A stretch of DNA of 64,000 nt from Nitrosomonadales bacterium. GTDB lineage: Bacteria; Pseudomonadota; Gammaproteobacteria; Burkholderiales; Gallionellaceae. The stretch's first letter is position 1; each line of letters begins with the position of its first letter. The notes beneath the pieces are model-generated. The model made no database searches and was not told the DNA's origin. It worked only from the letters and a program-made list of their open reading frames with translations. The DNA is taken from positions 33,778-97,777 of the forward strand of contig JACRED010000039.1 of the NCBI GenBank assembly GCA_016218415.1. Direction: 5' to 3'. Position numbers and translations under genes: made by a program. Below, one piece after another: positions 27,337 through 36,088 of this stretch.

Positions 27337-28098
27337 ATGTTCAACATTAGCCCCATACCGGCCCTGCAAGACAACTACATCTGGGCCATCCACGACGACC
27401 GTCATGCCGCCGTGGTCGACCCCGGCGAATCCGCACCGGTCCTGGCCTTCCTGAAGGCACGCGGCCTGCAACTGTCCGCCATCCTGTGCACCCACCGCCA
27501 CCACGACCATATCGGCGGCATAGCAAAACTGCGCGAAGTATACAACGTGCCAGTGTACGGACGGAGACATCCGAACAATCCGCATATCACCGATGACCTG
27601 CAGGAAGGCGACCGGCTCAAGCTGGACACGCCCCATATAGAATTCGGCGTCATAGACATCCCCGGCCACCTCGACGACCACATCGCCTACCTTGCGCCGG
27701 GCATGGTGTTCTGCGGCGACGTGCTGTTCGGCGCGGGCTGCGGCAGAAACTTCGAAGGCACGCTGGCGCAACTGCATCACTCCCTGCAACGCCTCGCCCA
27801 ACTACCCGACGCCACCCGCGTCTATTGCGCCCACGAATACACCGCCGCCAACCTGCGCTTCGCGCTGGCCTGCGAACCCGGCAACCCAGAACTGCAACAA
27901 CGCATCGCCGCCACCCAACAACTGCGCGCCAACAACCAGCCCACCCTGCCCACCACCATCGCGCTGGAAAAAGCCACCAACCCCTTCCTGCGCTGCACCC
28001 TGTCGGAAATCATCCGCACCCTGCAACAGCACGGCCTGACCGACACCGCAGAACTCGCCGTATTCACTGCCATGCGCCAGTGGAAGAACCATTTCTGA
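27337..28098 (+). CDS. gloB: Hydroxyacylglutathione hydrolase (glyoxalase II)
   Basis: 253 residues. The metallo-beta-lactamase signature is C-T-H-R-H-H-D-H at residues 51-58, with further ligands in I-P-G-H-L-D-D-H, F-C-G-D-V-L-F-G and Y-C-A-H-E-Y-T. It hydrolyses S-lactoylglutathione to lactate and glutathione in methylglyoxal detoxification. It is single-copy here and divergent from the methyltransferase gene. Confidence 0.96.
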   Translation: MFNISPIPALQDNYIWAIHDDRHAAVVDPGESAPVLAFLKARGLQLSAILCTHRHHDHIGGIAKLREVYNVPVYGRRHPNNPHITDDLQEGDRLKLDTPHIEFGVIDIPGHLDDHIAYLAPGMVFCGDVLFGAGCGRNFEGTLAQLHHSLQRLAQLPDATRVYCAHEYTAANLRFALACEPGNPELQQRIAATQQLRANNQPTLPTTIALEKATNPFLRCTLSEIIRTLQQHGLTDTAELAVFTAMRQWKNHF

Positions 28099-28139
28099 TT
28101 GCGGCAAAAGACGTAATGGGATATTCTGCGCGCCCTTTC

Positions 28140-28230
28140 GGAGAGGTGGATGAGTGGTTTAAGTCGCACGCCTGGAAAGCGTGTTCAGGGTAATACCCTG
28201 ACGGGGGTTCGAATCCCCCCCTCTCCGCCA
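28140..28230 (+). tRNA. tRNA-Ser (anticodon GGA)
   Basis: A 91-base type II tRNA with a long variable arm (GTTCAGGGTAATACCCTGAC) and encoded CCA. The acceptor stem is GGAGAGG/CCTCTCC with discriminator G, and the anticodon loop CTGGAAA gives GGA for TCC and TCT codons. Confidence 0.96.
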
Positions 28231-28235
28231 CATAC

Positions 28236-28263
28236 AAAACCGCCCCTCGTGGGCGGTTTTTTT
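28236..28263 (+). terminator. Rho-independent terminator after tRNA-Ser
   Basis: ACCGCCC at 28239-28245 pairs with GGGCGGT at 28251-28257 across CTCGT, followed by seven Ts. Confidence 0.9.
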
Positions 28264-28541
28264 ATTTGGTTGATGGGGCAGGGTACTTCGAGGGCCCCCT
28301 CGGGTTCGACAATACGCCGAGCATCGGCTTGTTGCGGCGCAGGCCAACGCGGGCTTGCGAACGCCAAACGCGGCAGCACGGACGTAGCCTCCGGCGCCTC
28401 ATCCCCCACCAAGCAGAAAATACCCCTCTCCCCAACCTCACTGAACTCCCCCCACCCCCATCAGTCCAATCGTTCCGAGGATTCCGGCGATCTCACGCTC
28501 CGTCCTCGACTTCATCTTTCAGCGATGGCAAGGAGGTGTTC

Positions 28542-28772
28542 ATGAACACGGCAGATATGTTGGTTTACGTGCATCCGGAGTTGGATGTGCAAAGAAGAGT
28601 GCATTTGCAAAACTGGGTTTCGGGATGTATCGGGGTCGATTGCGCGGAATTCAATCATCACCCGCACCCGCATGCATTGATTGTGAAATATGATCCCGAC
28701 ACCGTTCAGGGCATGCAGATACTGAATATGGTGCGCAAGGTCGATCCGGCGGCGGCGATGGTTGGCCTGTGA
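28542..28772 (+). CDS. Small ferredoxin-fold-like protein without CXXC
   Basis: 76 residues from the ATG at 28542, preceded by AAGGAGGTG. The pattern is strand, helix, strand, strand, helix, strand, like heavy-metal-associated (HMA) domains, but the metal-binding Cys-X-X-Cys is missing; residues in the loop are H-P-E-L-D-V-Q-R-R-V and a single C-I-G-V-D-C pair occurs later. The His-rich E-F-N-H-H-P-H-P-H-A could bind metal. It may be a non-metal-binding HMA relative. A terminator follows, so it is a single-gene unit. Confidence 0.65.
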   Translation: MNTADMLVYVHPELDVQRRVHLQNWVSGCIGVDCAEFNHHPHPHALIVKYDPDTVQGMQILNMVRKVDPAAAMVGL

Positions 28773-28824
28773 TTCCGGTCGCCGGTTAATGCGAATGCGG
28801 TTTTATGTGCCTTGATGGGACAAG

Positions 28825-28854
28825 AAAGGCGGCCTGATGGCCGCCTTTTGTTTT
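28825..28854 (+). terminator. Rho-independent terminator
   Basis: AAAGGCGGCC at 28825-28834 pairs with GGCCGCCTTT at 28839-28848 across TGAT, followed by TGTTTT. It sits between the small protein gene and the convergent TonB-dependent receptor gene. Confidence 0.85.
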
Positions 28855-28882
28855 GATGCCGGCACCGCTCCGCCTGGCGCTA

Positions 28883-30883
28883 TCAGTACTGCACCGACGC
28901 CGTCAGATAGGTGCGCCGTTTGTACACATTGGAATCCATATAATCCACATGGCCATCGGCGAACAGGCCCTGCACCACCCACGCGATCTCGCCTTCCGGC
29001 CCGCCGTTGCCACTCTTGAACTGCTTGGCGATCCTGACATCGCCGCGCCGTGTCAGTTGCTGGCGATCCCTGAAACCGCGGTCGATCGGCAGCATGGTGT
29101 CCTGCTGGTAATAGCCAAAACTCAGGGCGATATCGCCCTCGAAGGTTTCGGAGTACAGCGCACTGAGCATGTTTCTGGGCATGGTTTCGCTATAATTCGT
29201 GCCGAGGTAGTTGTAAGTCAGATCGGGCGAGGCCGTAAACGGGCTGCTGAGCATCTGCCAGGCATAATTGAAGGTCAAGTGGCGGTGCGCTCCCCAATGA
29301 TGCTTGGTGGTGATTTCCAGCCCCTTGTGCTCGGCGTCGAACATATTGACCGATTCCACCGGATTGGTCGTGGTCGTAAATATGATGTCGCGCAACTGGT
29401 CGTGGTAGATGCGCGTATCGATGGTGAAACCCATAGTGGGAAATTCGCCGAGATAACCGATCTCGCGCGACAGCACGCTTTCCGGTTTCAGGCCGCCGCT
29501 GGCCTGATAGATCGTATATCCGCCCAGCTCCGGAAAATGGTAATTGCCGCGCTCTTCATACACGGAAGGATTCCGGCTGGCTTTGGATATGCCGGCGCGC
29601 AGTGTCTGCCTTTCGGCTGCCTTGTAGATCAGGGCGATGCGCGGGGAGGTGCTTCTTTTTCCCATGCCGTTGTCTTCCTGCATCGCGCCGATGTTCAGCA
29701 GCCATTGCTGCGTCATGCGCAACTCGTCATGTGCGAACAGGGTGCTTTGGCGCACTGTCTGCTCTGCCAGGAACTTGTGCTCGGCCCGCGTCCAGTCGCT
29801 GCGCGTGGACGCGCCCCACACCAGCCGGTTATCCGGCGAAGTGTGCAGGGTGTGTTGCAGTTCGAGATCGTCGCGGGTGTTGGTCCAGCTGTCGCCCAGC
29901 GCGGGAAAGGGTGCGACTGCCGGAACTGCGTTCAGCACGTCCTGGTAGATGTGGTAATACTGCAACCTCAGTTCGTCCCCGCCCTCCATGCCCCGTATCC
30001 AGGCAAGCTGGGAAAAATTCTCGTTGTTGTGCCTGTCGTGAGGTGAATTCGGGTCGGACGGTTTGGCTGTCCCGTCTCCACGGGAGCCATTGGTATAACC
30101 CAGCTGAAAATCAAAGCTGTCCACCGTATTGGGGTGGTAATTGCCGCGCAGGTTGAACAGCCTTGTCTGGTAGCTGTCGTTATTGATGTCAGAATAATTG
30201 TTGTAAGGTCTCTGGACGGCATCGTAGCCATGGTCGCTGCGGTAGCCGAAACTGGCGCGGTAATCGAGTATATTTCCAGCCTTGCCCATGCTGACAGCCG
30301 CGTCGGCGATACCGCCATTGCCCTTGCCGGCGCTGGCCTTGAATCCCTCCACGGCGCTTGCATCCCGCGTGATGATGTTGATCACACCCTGGGTAGAGTT
30401 ACCCCCGTGCGATGCGGCCGCCGGCCCGCGTATCACCTCGATGCGCTCGATGTCATCAATGTGCAGCGGCAGGTCTTCCCACGCCACGGCGCCCAACGGC
30501 GGCATATAGATAGCGCGCCCATCCACCCTCACCTGCATGCGGCGCGCATAATCGTCGGTCGAACCGTGGTAAGCGACGACAGGCTGCCATCCGGTCGAGT
30601 TGCTGACATAGGTTCCCGGCACCAGCCTGAACAAATCGGCAATCTGACGGAATCCGGACGCCTTGATCATGTCGCGATCGATCACCGTCATCGCATTGGG
30701 CGCCTCGTCCTGCGGCTGGTGCAAACGCGATGCGCTGAGCACGATCGGAAACTCCTGCAAATAATCCAGTTCGGTGCTGGCCTGCTCCGCGGCGATACTC
30801 GCGCCACAATACGAGAACAGGCACACAGATATAAGCGATAAATTCACGATTTGACAAGTATTTTTCCGGCCTGACGAGTTCAT
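28883..30883 (-). CDS. TonB-dependent outer-membrane receptor
   Basis: 666 residues. A signal peptide (V-N-L-S-L-I-S-V-C-L-F-S-Y-C-G-A-S-I-A-A) is followed by a plug domain with P-N-A-M-T-V-I-D-R-D-M-I, V-R-V-D-G-R-A-I-Y and I-E-R-I-E-V-I-R-G-P-A-A-A-S-H-G-G-N-S-T-Q-G. The rest is a long beta-barrel ending in aromatic Y-L-T-A-S-V-Q-Y. The substrate (siderophore, metal or vitamin) cannot be told; the C-X-C motifs of haem receptors are absent. The neighbouring P-type ATPase suggests ion traffic, but they are not obviously co-transcribed. Confidence 0.9.
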   Translation of the reverse strand: MNSSGRKNTCQIVNLSLISVCLFSYCGASIAAEQASTELDYLQEFPIVLSASRLHQPQDEAPNAMTVIDRDMIKASGFRQIADLFRLVPGTYVSNSTGWQPVVAYHGSTDDYARRMQVRVDGRAIYMPPLGAVAWEDLPLHIDDIERIEVIRGPAAASHGGNSTQGVINIITRDASAVEGFKASAGKGNGGIADAAVSMGKAGNILDYRASFGYRSDHGYDAVQRPYNNYSDINNDSYQTRLFNLRGNYHPNTVDSFDFQLGYTNGSRGDGTAKPSDPNSPHDRHNNENFSQLAWIRGMEGGDELRLQYYHIYQDVLNAVPAVAPFPALGDSWTNTRDDLELQHTLHTSPDNRLVWGASTRSDWTRAEHKFLAEQTVRQSTLFAHDELRMTQQWLLNIGAMQEDNGMGKRSTSPRIALIYKAAERQTLRAGISKASRNPSVYEERGNYHFPELGGYTIYQASGGLKPESVLSREIGYLGEFPTMGFTIDTRIYHDQLRDIIFTTTTNPVESVNMFDAEHKGLEITTKHHWGAHRHLTFNYAWQMLSSPFTASPDLTYNYLGTNYSETMPRNMLSALYSETFEGDIALSFGYYQQDTMLPIDRGFRDRQQLTRRGDVRIAKQFKSGNGGPEGEIAWVVQGLFADGHVDYMDSNVYKRRTYLTASVQY

Positions 30884-31038
30884 GTATCCATTCCTATGTT
30901 GCCCGCATCACACGGGGATGACCGAAGGATACCCAAGCATGCAATCCGACCGCAAATTTTTCTCATGTCGGGCAGAAAGATAAGGCCCACTCGCATCATG
31001 GTAACCGGCCCCGTTCACAGGCTGATTCGGGGGCTGGG

Positions 31039-33678
31039 TCAGCTCTGGCGCCTGCCGCGCAACAGCGCCTTGCGCGCTTCTTCCAGCAGCAACATGCCGA
31101 TGCCGAACGGAACAATGAACAGCCACACCGCGGCGGGAATCGGCGCGGTGCCGAACAGCGCGTTGCCCCACGGGGTGTAGGTTATCAACGCCAGCAGCAA
31201 CAGCTCGAAACCTACGCCGTACCGGATCAGCGGATTGCGGCGGTGGGCGCCGCTGAACGCGGACAACGTGGGATGGCGGCACAGCAACACATTGACCGCC
31301 TGCATCGCGATGATCGCCGACAGACATGCCGTGGTGGCCTGCAGATATAGATTGTCGTGCGGCCCCAACACGCTGCCGAACTGCCAGCCGCTGCCGTGCA
31401 GCACGAAGAAGAAGGCCGCCATGCCGGCAATCGCCTCCAGCGGCCCCAGAAACAGATAGGCGCGCAGCAGCGTACCCCGGTTAAGCAGCCGTTCGCTACG
31501 CTGGCGGGGCGGTCGCCTCATGATGGTGGGGTCGGGTTTTTCCGCACCGAGCGCCAGCGCGGGCAGCATGTCGGTGCCGAGATCCACCGCGAGGATCTGG
31601 ATGATGGTCAGCGGCAGCGGGATCTTGAACAGCACAAAGGCCAGATACGGCACCATCTCCGGCACATTCGAGGTGAGGATGTAGGTGAGGAACTTGCGCA
31701 CATTGTCGTACACAGCCCGCCCTTCCTCGATCGCCGCGACGATGGTGGCGAAGTGGTCGTCGAGCAGAACGATATCTGCCGCTTCCTTGGCGACATCGGT
31801 GCCGGAGATGCCCATCGCGATGCCCACATCGGCGCACTTCAACGCCGGCGCGTCGTTCACCCCGTCTCCGGTCACCGCGACGATCTCGCCCCTGCGCTGC
31901 AATGCCTGCACGATGCGCATCTTCTGGTCGGCGCCGGTGCGCGCGAAGATCAACCCCGGTTCGTCGAGCAACAGTTGCAGGTCGGTATCCGACATCGTGC
32001 GCAAGCTGTCGCCGGTGACCGCCATCGGGTTCTGCGCCAAGCCGATCTCCCGCGCCAGTGCGCCGGCGGTATGCGGGTGGTCGCCGGTGACCATGATCAC
32101 GCGGATACCGGCCCCGTGACAGGTGGCGATGGCATCGGTCACACCGGCGCGCGGCGGATCGACCAGACCCACGAGCCCCGCGCAGACCAGCCTGTTCTCG
32201 GTCTGCGCGGCTTGCGGCGGCAGAACGCGGCTGGCGAGAGCGATCACGCGCATCCCTTGTTCCGTCATCTGCTCATGGGCACTCAGCAGACTGGTGCGGC
32301 GACCTTCATCCAGCGGCAGTGATTTTCCATCGAGCAACATCTCGCTGCACAGCGGCAACACGCTCTCCGGCGCACCCTTGCAGTACAGCATGCGGCCTTG
32401 CGGCGTCGCGCAGATCACCGACATGCGCTTGCGCTCGGTGTCGAACGGTATCTCGTCGAGACGCGGAAACAGGGTGCCGCCCTGCGGCACGCTTTCCAGC
32501 AGCGCGACCTCCATCGGGTCGCCCTGCCACACTGCCTGCCCGTTCTGTTCGACACGGCGCAGGTCGTGACAATGGCGCATGATGTCGAACAGCGGTTCAG
32601 CTGCGACCAGTTTTCCCGGTTCCTGTAACGAGCCGGAATAAAACACCTGCCCGACGCTCATGCGGTTCTGCGTCAGCGTACCGGTCTTGTCGCTGCATAT
32701 CACGGTCGCCGCACCCAGCGTTTCGACAGCGGGCAGGTGCCGCACCAGCGCGTTCTTCTTCGCCATGCGCTGGGTGGCCATCGCGAGCGACAGCGTGACG
32801 GTGGGCAGCAGGCCTTCCGGCACGTTGGCGACGATGATGCCGATCGCGAACACCAGGTTTTCCCAGAACGACAAACCGACCCACTGCCCGATCAGGAAAA
32901 ACACCGCGCCGAGCAGCGTGGCAAACAGCGCCACCAGCCGGGACAGGCGCGCGATTTCTTTTTGCAGCGGCGACAGCGGCACACTTGCGGTTTGCGTCAG
33001 GCGCGCGATGTTGCCGAATTCGGTATGCATCCCGGTGGCGTACACCATGGCTTTGGCCTCGCCCGAGATCAGCGAAGTGCCGGCATGCAGGATGTCGCGC
33101 TGCAACGGGGCATCCGCTTCCGGTGCGGCAACCGCATCGCGCGCCTTCGGCTTGGATTCGCCGGTAAGATTGGCGGTGTTGACGCGCACCCCCGACGCTT
33201 CGATCAACCGGCAATCGGCCGGCACATCGTCGCCCGCCACGAGCAACACCACGTCGCCGGGCACCAGATCAACGACCGGCAGTTGCACCGCCTTGCCGTC
33301 GCGCAGCACGGTGGTGTGCTGCGGCAGCAGGTTGCGCAGCGCGGCCAGCGCCTTTTCCGCCCGGTGTGCCTGCCAGAACGAGAACACCCCGTTGACCAGA
33401 ATGACGCCGAGCACCGCGTAGCCCAGCATCGCCATGCCCTGCCCGGGACCTTTCCACTCCGCGACAAATGCCAGCCCCGCAGCCAGCCACAGGATCAGCG
33501 CGAAGAAGTGTGTGAACTCCCTGAACAGTTTGCCCGGCAGCGACTGTTCGGTAAGCTTTTCAATCTGGTTGCTGCCGTACCTCGCCCGCCGCTGTATTGC
33601 CTCGGATTTTGATAATCCCAGCGCGCTGCTGTGCAGGTGTGCATAGAGCGTTTCTATATCATGGCGGTGCGGGTTCAC
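31039..33678 (-). CDS. P-type cation ATPase, Na+/K+-ATPase-like (P2C-like)
   Basis: 879 residues. An N-terminal cation-ATPase-N domain (H-L-H-S-S-A-L-G-L-S-K-S-E-A) is followed by T-G-E-S, the transmembrane N-V-P-E-G-L-L-P-T-V-T motif, the phosphorylation site C-S-D-K-T-G-T-L-T (near residue 330), G-D-G-V-N-D and the late T-S-N-V-P-E-M-V-P-Y, then D-L-G-T-D-M-L-P-A-L. The PEGLLPTVT and DLGTDMLPA motifs resemble eukaryotic Na+/K+-ATPases more than typical SERCA-like pumps. The ion is not determinable. It is 57 bases downstream of the cytochrome gene. Confidence 0.92.
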   Translation of the reverse strand: MNPHRHDIETLYAHLHSSALGLSKSEAIQRRARYGSNQIEKLTEQSLPGKLFREFTHFFALILWLAAGLAFVAEWKGPGQGMAMLGYAVLGVILVNGVFSFWQAHRAEKALAALRNLLPQHTTVLRDGKAVQLPVVDLVPGDVVLLVAGDDVPADCRLIEASGVRVNTANLTGESKPKARDAVAAPEADAPLQRDILHAGTSLISGEAKAMVYATGMHTEFGNIARLTQTASVPLSPLQKEIARLSRLVALFATLLGAVFFLIGQWVGLSFWENLVFAIGIIVANVPEGLLPTVTLSLAMATQRMAKKNALVRHLPAVETLGAATVICSDKTGTLTQNRMSVGQVFYSGSLQEPGKLVAAEPLFDIMRHCHDLRRVEQNGQAVWQGDPMEVALLESVPQGGTLFPRLDEIPFDTERKRMSVICATPQGRMLYCKGAPESVLPLCSEMLLDGKSLPLDEGRRTSLLSAHEQMTEQGMRVIALASRVLPPQAAQTENRLVCAGLVGLVDPPRAGVTDAIATCHGAGIRVIMVTGDHPHTAGALAREIGLAQNPMAVTGDSLRTMSDTDLQLLLDEPGLIFARTGADQKMRIVQALQRRGEIVAVTGDGVNDAPALKCADVGIAMGISGTDVAKEAADIVLLDDHFATIVAAIEEGRAVYDNVRKFLTYILTSNVPEMVPYLAFVLFKIPLPLTIIQILAVDLGTDMLPALALGAEKPDPTIMRRPPRQRSERLLNRGTLLRAYLFLGPLEAIAGMAAFFFVLHGSGWQFGSVLGPHDNLYLQATTACLSAIIAMQAVNVLLCRHPTLSAFSGAHRRNPLIRYGVGFELLLLALITYTPWGNALFGTAPIPAAVWLFIVPFGIGMLLLEEARKALLRGRRQS

Positions 33679-33735
33679 GTTGTGCGCTCGGATACGTGAA
33701 AGCTGCCGGTGATATTCCCTGTTCGGGCCGGCCGG

Positions 33736-34092
33736 CTACTTGGGCCGTTGATCCGGAAGCGGCGCTGCGCGCGTGGAGTTCGAAGCGGGTCCGGATTTTT
33801 CCGTGGTCTCGGGGTAATGGTAATAGAGGGTATTCAGGTAACGCGCCACCTGCGCGATGTCGTCGGCGCGCCATCCCAGCCCCGCTATCCCCTGCCAGCG
33901 ATCCACTTGCTTTTTGAGACTGGTCCAGTCGGTGGCGAGTGTCTTGTCGCGCCAATGGATCTCGGCGCTGTGGCAGGCGATGCAATGCGTCGTATACAGA
34001 AGCTCGCCGCGCGAGGGATTGATCTGTACCGCAGCGCAAGCGGGATAGACCAGCCAGAGAAACGATATCGCAAACATCCATTTTCGATTCAT
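33736..34092 (-). CDS. Small periplasmic cytochrome c, monohaem
   Basis: 118 residues. A signal peptide (W-M-F-A-I-S-F-L-W-L-V-Y-P-A-C-A) is followed by one haem-binding site C-I-A-C-H at residues 37-41. A motif E-I-H-W-R-D-K-T-L-A-T-D-W follows the haem, and A-R-Y-L-N-T-L-Y-Y closes the fold. The C-terminal tail is Pro/Arg-rich and disordered. It may donate or accept electrons in the periplasm; its partner is unknown. A sigma-70-like promoter precedes it. Confidence 0.88.
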   Translation of the reverse strand: MNRKWMFAISFLWLVYPACAAVQINPSRGELLYTTHCIACHSAEIHWRDKTLATDWTSLKKQVDRWQGIAGLGWRADDIAQVARYLNTLYYHYPETTEKSGPASNSTRAAPLPDQRPK

Positions 34093-34127
34093 GTCGCTCT
34101 CCCCGAATATTGTAAACTGCCGGCCTC

Positions 34128-34156
34128 AGTGTAGACAGCAATCCGGAGTTAATCAA
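34128..34156 (-). promoter_or_regulatory. Sigma-70 promoter candidate of the cytochrome gene
   Basis: On the minus strand TTGATT (34156-34151) is 17 bases upstream of TACACT (34133-34128). The predicted start of transcription leaves a leader of roughly 30 bases before the ATG at 34092. Confidence 0.45.
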
Positions 34157-34259
34157 CCGATCGGTATCGGAGGTGCCGCCAGTCGCCAACCGATACGGAC
34201 CATAGTCCGCGCGGGAGTCCATCTAATCCCGGTCCGCTGATGCGCGGCATGCGCCCGGC

Positions 34260-35315
34260 TCAGCGCAGTTTGATCTCGGTCCAGATGCGCGACAACACGC
34301 GGCGCTGGTGGCGGTCCAGATCGCGCAGCATCTCCAGCCGCTCCTGTTGCGCGGCGCCGGGAAACACCGCCGGATTCCGCGCGACTTCCGGCTTGATGTA
34401 TTGCAGCGCATCGCGGTTGGGGTTACCGGAGCCGATCAGGTTGGTCAGTTCGGCGGAGTTGCGTCCGTCCAGCATGAAGTCGATAAAACGGTGCGCGAGG
34501 TCGGGGCGCGGGCCGCTGTTGTGCAGCACCATCGAATCCAGCGCCAGCACCGCGCCCTCCTTCGGGATGCTGGCAACGATGCGGAAGCCGCGCCCGGCGT
34601 TCTGCGCATCGAGATCGGCCTGGAAGATGTCGTTGGAATAGCCGTGCACCAGCCAGATGTTGCCTACGGTCAGTTCCTTGATATAGCTCGACGCGTTGAA
34701 CGCCGCCCAGTAGGGCTTGGCGCGTATGATCAGGTCGCGCGCCTGTTTCCAGTGCGTTTCATCTGTGTCGTTCGCCGAATAGCCCAGGTACTTCAGCGCG
34801 GCAGCCAGCAGCTCGCGCTGGCTGTCGAGCACGGTGACGCGTCCCTTGAGCTTCCCCAGATAGCGCGGCTCGAAGATCACCGCCCAGCTGTCGACAGGCA
34901 AATTCAACTCGCGCAACTTTTCGCTGTTGTAGCCGATCAGCGTCAGCGTGTAGGCATAGGGCACCGAATAGCGGTTGCCCGGATCGAAGGGAGTGTTGAG
35001 ATAGGCGGGATTGGTGTTCTTCAGGTTGGGCAGCATGCGCTTGTCGAGCGGGCGCAACGCCTTCTGCCGGATCAGCGACTCCAGCGCGTTGCCGGTCGGC
35101 ACGAGGATGTCGTAGCCGGTGGCGCCTGCCGCCAGCTTGGCCAGCATCTCCTCGTTGTCGGAATAATAATCCTGTACCACGCGGCACGCGCACTGCTTCT
35201 CGAAGCGTTGCACCGTTTCCTCCGAGATGTAGTTGTTCCAGTTGTACAGGTGCAGCACGTCATCGGCCTGTGCGTTGCCGAAGCACAGCAAGAACAGCAG
35301 GCCGCGCCACATCAA
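34260..35315 (-). CDS. Polyamine-binding periplasmic protein (PotD/PotF family)
   Basis: 351 residues with a cleavable signal peptide (residues 1 to about 17, L-L-F-L-L-C-F-G-N-A-Q-A). The start of the mature protein, V-L-H-L-Y-N-W-N-N-Y-I, is characteristic of spermidine/putrescine binders, as are D-I-L-V-P-T-G-N-A and P-Y-A-Y-T-L-T-L-I-G-Y-N. It delivers polyamines to the adjacent permeases. It is the last gene of the potA-type operon with a 4-base overlap. Whether it binds putrescine or spermidine cannot be told. Confidence 0.93.
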   Translation of the reverse strand: MMWRGLLFLLCFGNAQADDVLHLYNWNNYISEETVQRFEKQCACRVVQDYYSDNEEMLAKLAAGATGYDILVPTGNALESLIRQKALRPLDKRMLPNLKNTNPAYLNTPFDPGNRYSVPYAYTLTLIGYNSEKLRELNLPVDSWAVIFEPRYLGKLKGRVTVLDSQRELLAAALKYLGYSANDTDETHWKQARDLIIRAKPYWAAFNASSYIKELTVGNIWLVHGYSNDIFQADLDAQNAGRGFRIVASIPKEGAVLALDSMVLHNSGPRPDLAHRFIDFMLDGRNSAELTNLIGSGNPNRDALQYIKPEVARNPAVFPGAAQQERLEMLRDLDRHQRRVLSRIWTEIKLR

Positions 35316-36088
35316 CCCTTCCCCTTCAGCGCATCCGGCGCGAATTTCGCGGCCAGCACGATCAGCGTCAGCGTCAACAGCATCAGCAGCGTGGATACCG
35401 CGTTCACTTCCGGCGTCACCGCGATCTTGATCATCGAGTAGATATGCAGCGGCAGCGTGGACACGCCAACGCCTGCGGTGAAGAAGGTGATCACGAAATC
35501 GTCTATCGACAGCGTGAACGCCATCAGCCCGCCCGCGGCCACAGCAGGCAGGATTAGCGGAAAGGTGATGTGGCGGAAGGTCTCCCAGGGCGAAGCGCCG
35601 CAGTCGCGCGCCGCCTCGAACAGGCTCTCGTCCAGCCCGGCCAGACTGGTGCGCACGACGATGGCGACAAAGCCTATCGAGAAGGTGATGTGGGCGAGCA
35701 TGATGGACAGCGTGCCCAGCGTGAGGTTGAGCAGCTGGATGAAGAACAGCAGCAGCGACACGCCGAGCAGAATCTCCGGCATCGCCACCGGTGCCATCAC
35801 GATGAAGGTCAGTGTTTTAATCCGGTAGCGGTGCATCGCGATGCCCGCCATCGTGCCGAGCAGCGTGGCCATCAGGCTGGACACCGTGGCGATCAGCAGC
35901 GAATTGCCCGCCGCCGCCAGCATGTCCTCGTCATGGAACAGCACCCCGTACCAGCGCCAGGTGAAGCCGACCCATTCGGCGTTGAGGCGCGAATCGTTGA
36001 ACGAATACGCGATCACGATCAGCAGCGGCAGGTAGAGAAAGGCATACACCGCGAGCGCCGCAGTCCAGAGCCATACCCCCCTACGCAT
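35312..36088 (-). CDS. Polyamine ABC transporter permease, PotC/PotI type
   Basis: 258 residues from the ATG at 36088, preceding six transmembrane segments. The permease EAA loop reads E-A-A-R-D-C-G-A-S-P-W-E-T-F. The opening Y-L-P-L-L-I-V-I-A-Y-S-F-N is the usual first segment. It overlaps the PotB-type gene by 8 bases and the binding protein gene by 4 bases. Confidence 0.93.
   Translation of the reverse strand: MRRGVWLWTAALAVYAFLYLPLLIVIAYSFNDSRLNAEWVGFTWRWYGVLFHDEDMLAAAGNSLLIATVSSLMATLLGTMAGIAMHRYRIKTLTFIVMAPVAMPEILLGVSLLLFFIQLLNLTLGTLSIMLAHITFSIGFVAIVVRTSLAGLDESLFEAARDCGASPWETFRHITFPLILPAVAAGGLMAFTLSIDDFVITFFTAGVGVSTLPLHIYSMIKIAVTPEVNAVSTLLMLLTLTLIVLAAKFAPDALKGKG

Noticed and set aside
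28266..28541. An upstream extension of the small ferredoxin-fold gene
   Set aside because: The leading part is Pro/Arg/Ser-rich, crosses the terminator region and lacks a ribosome binding site; AAGGAGGTG marks the ATG at 28542.
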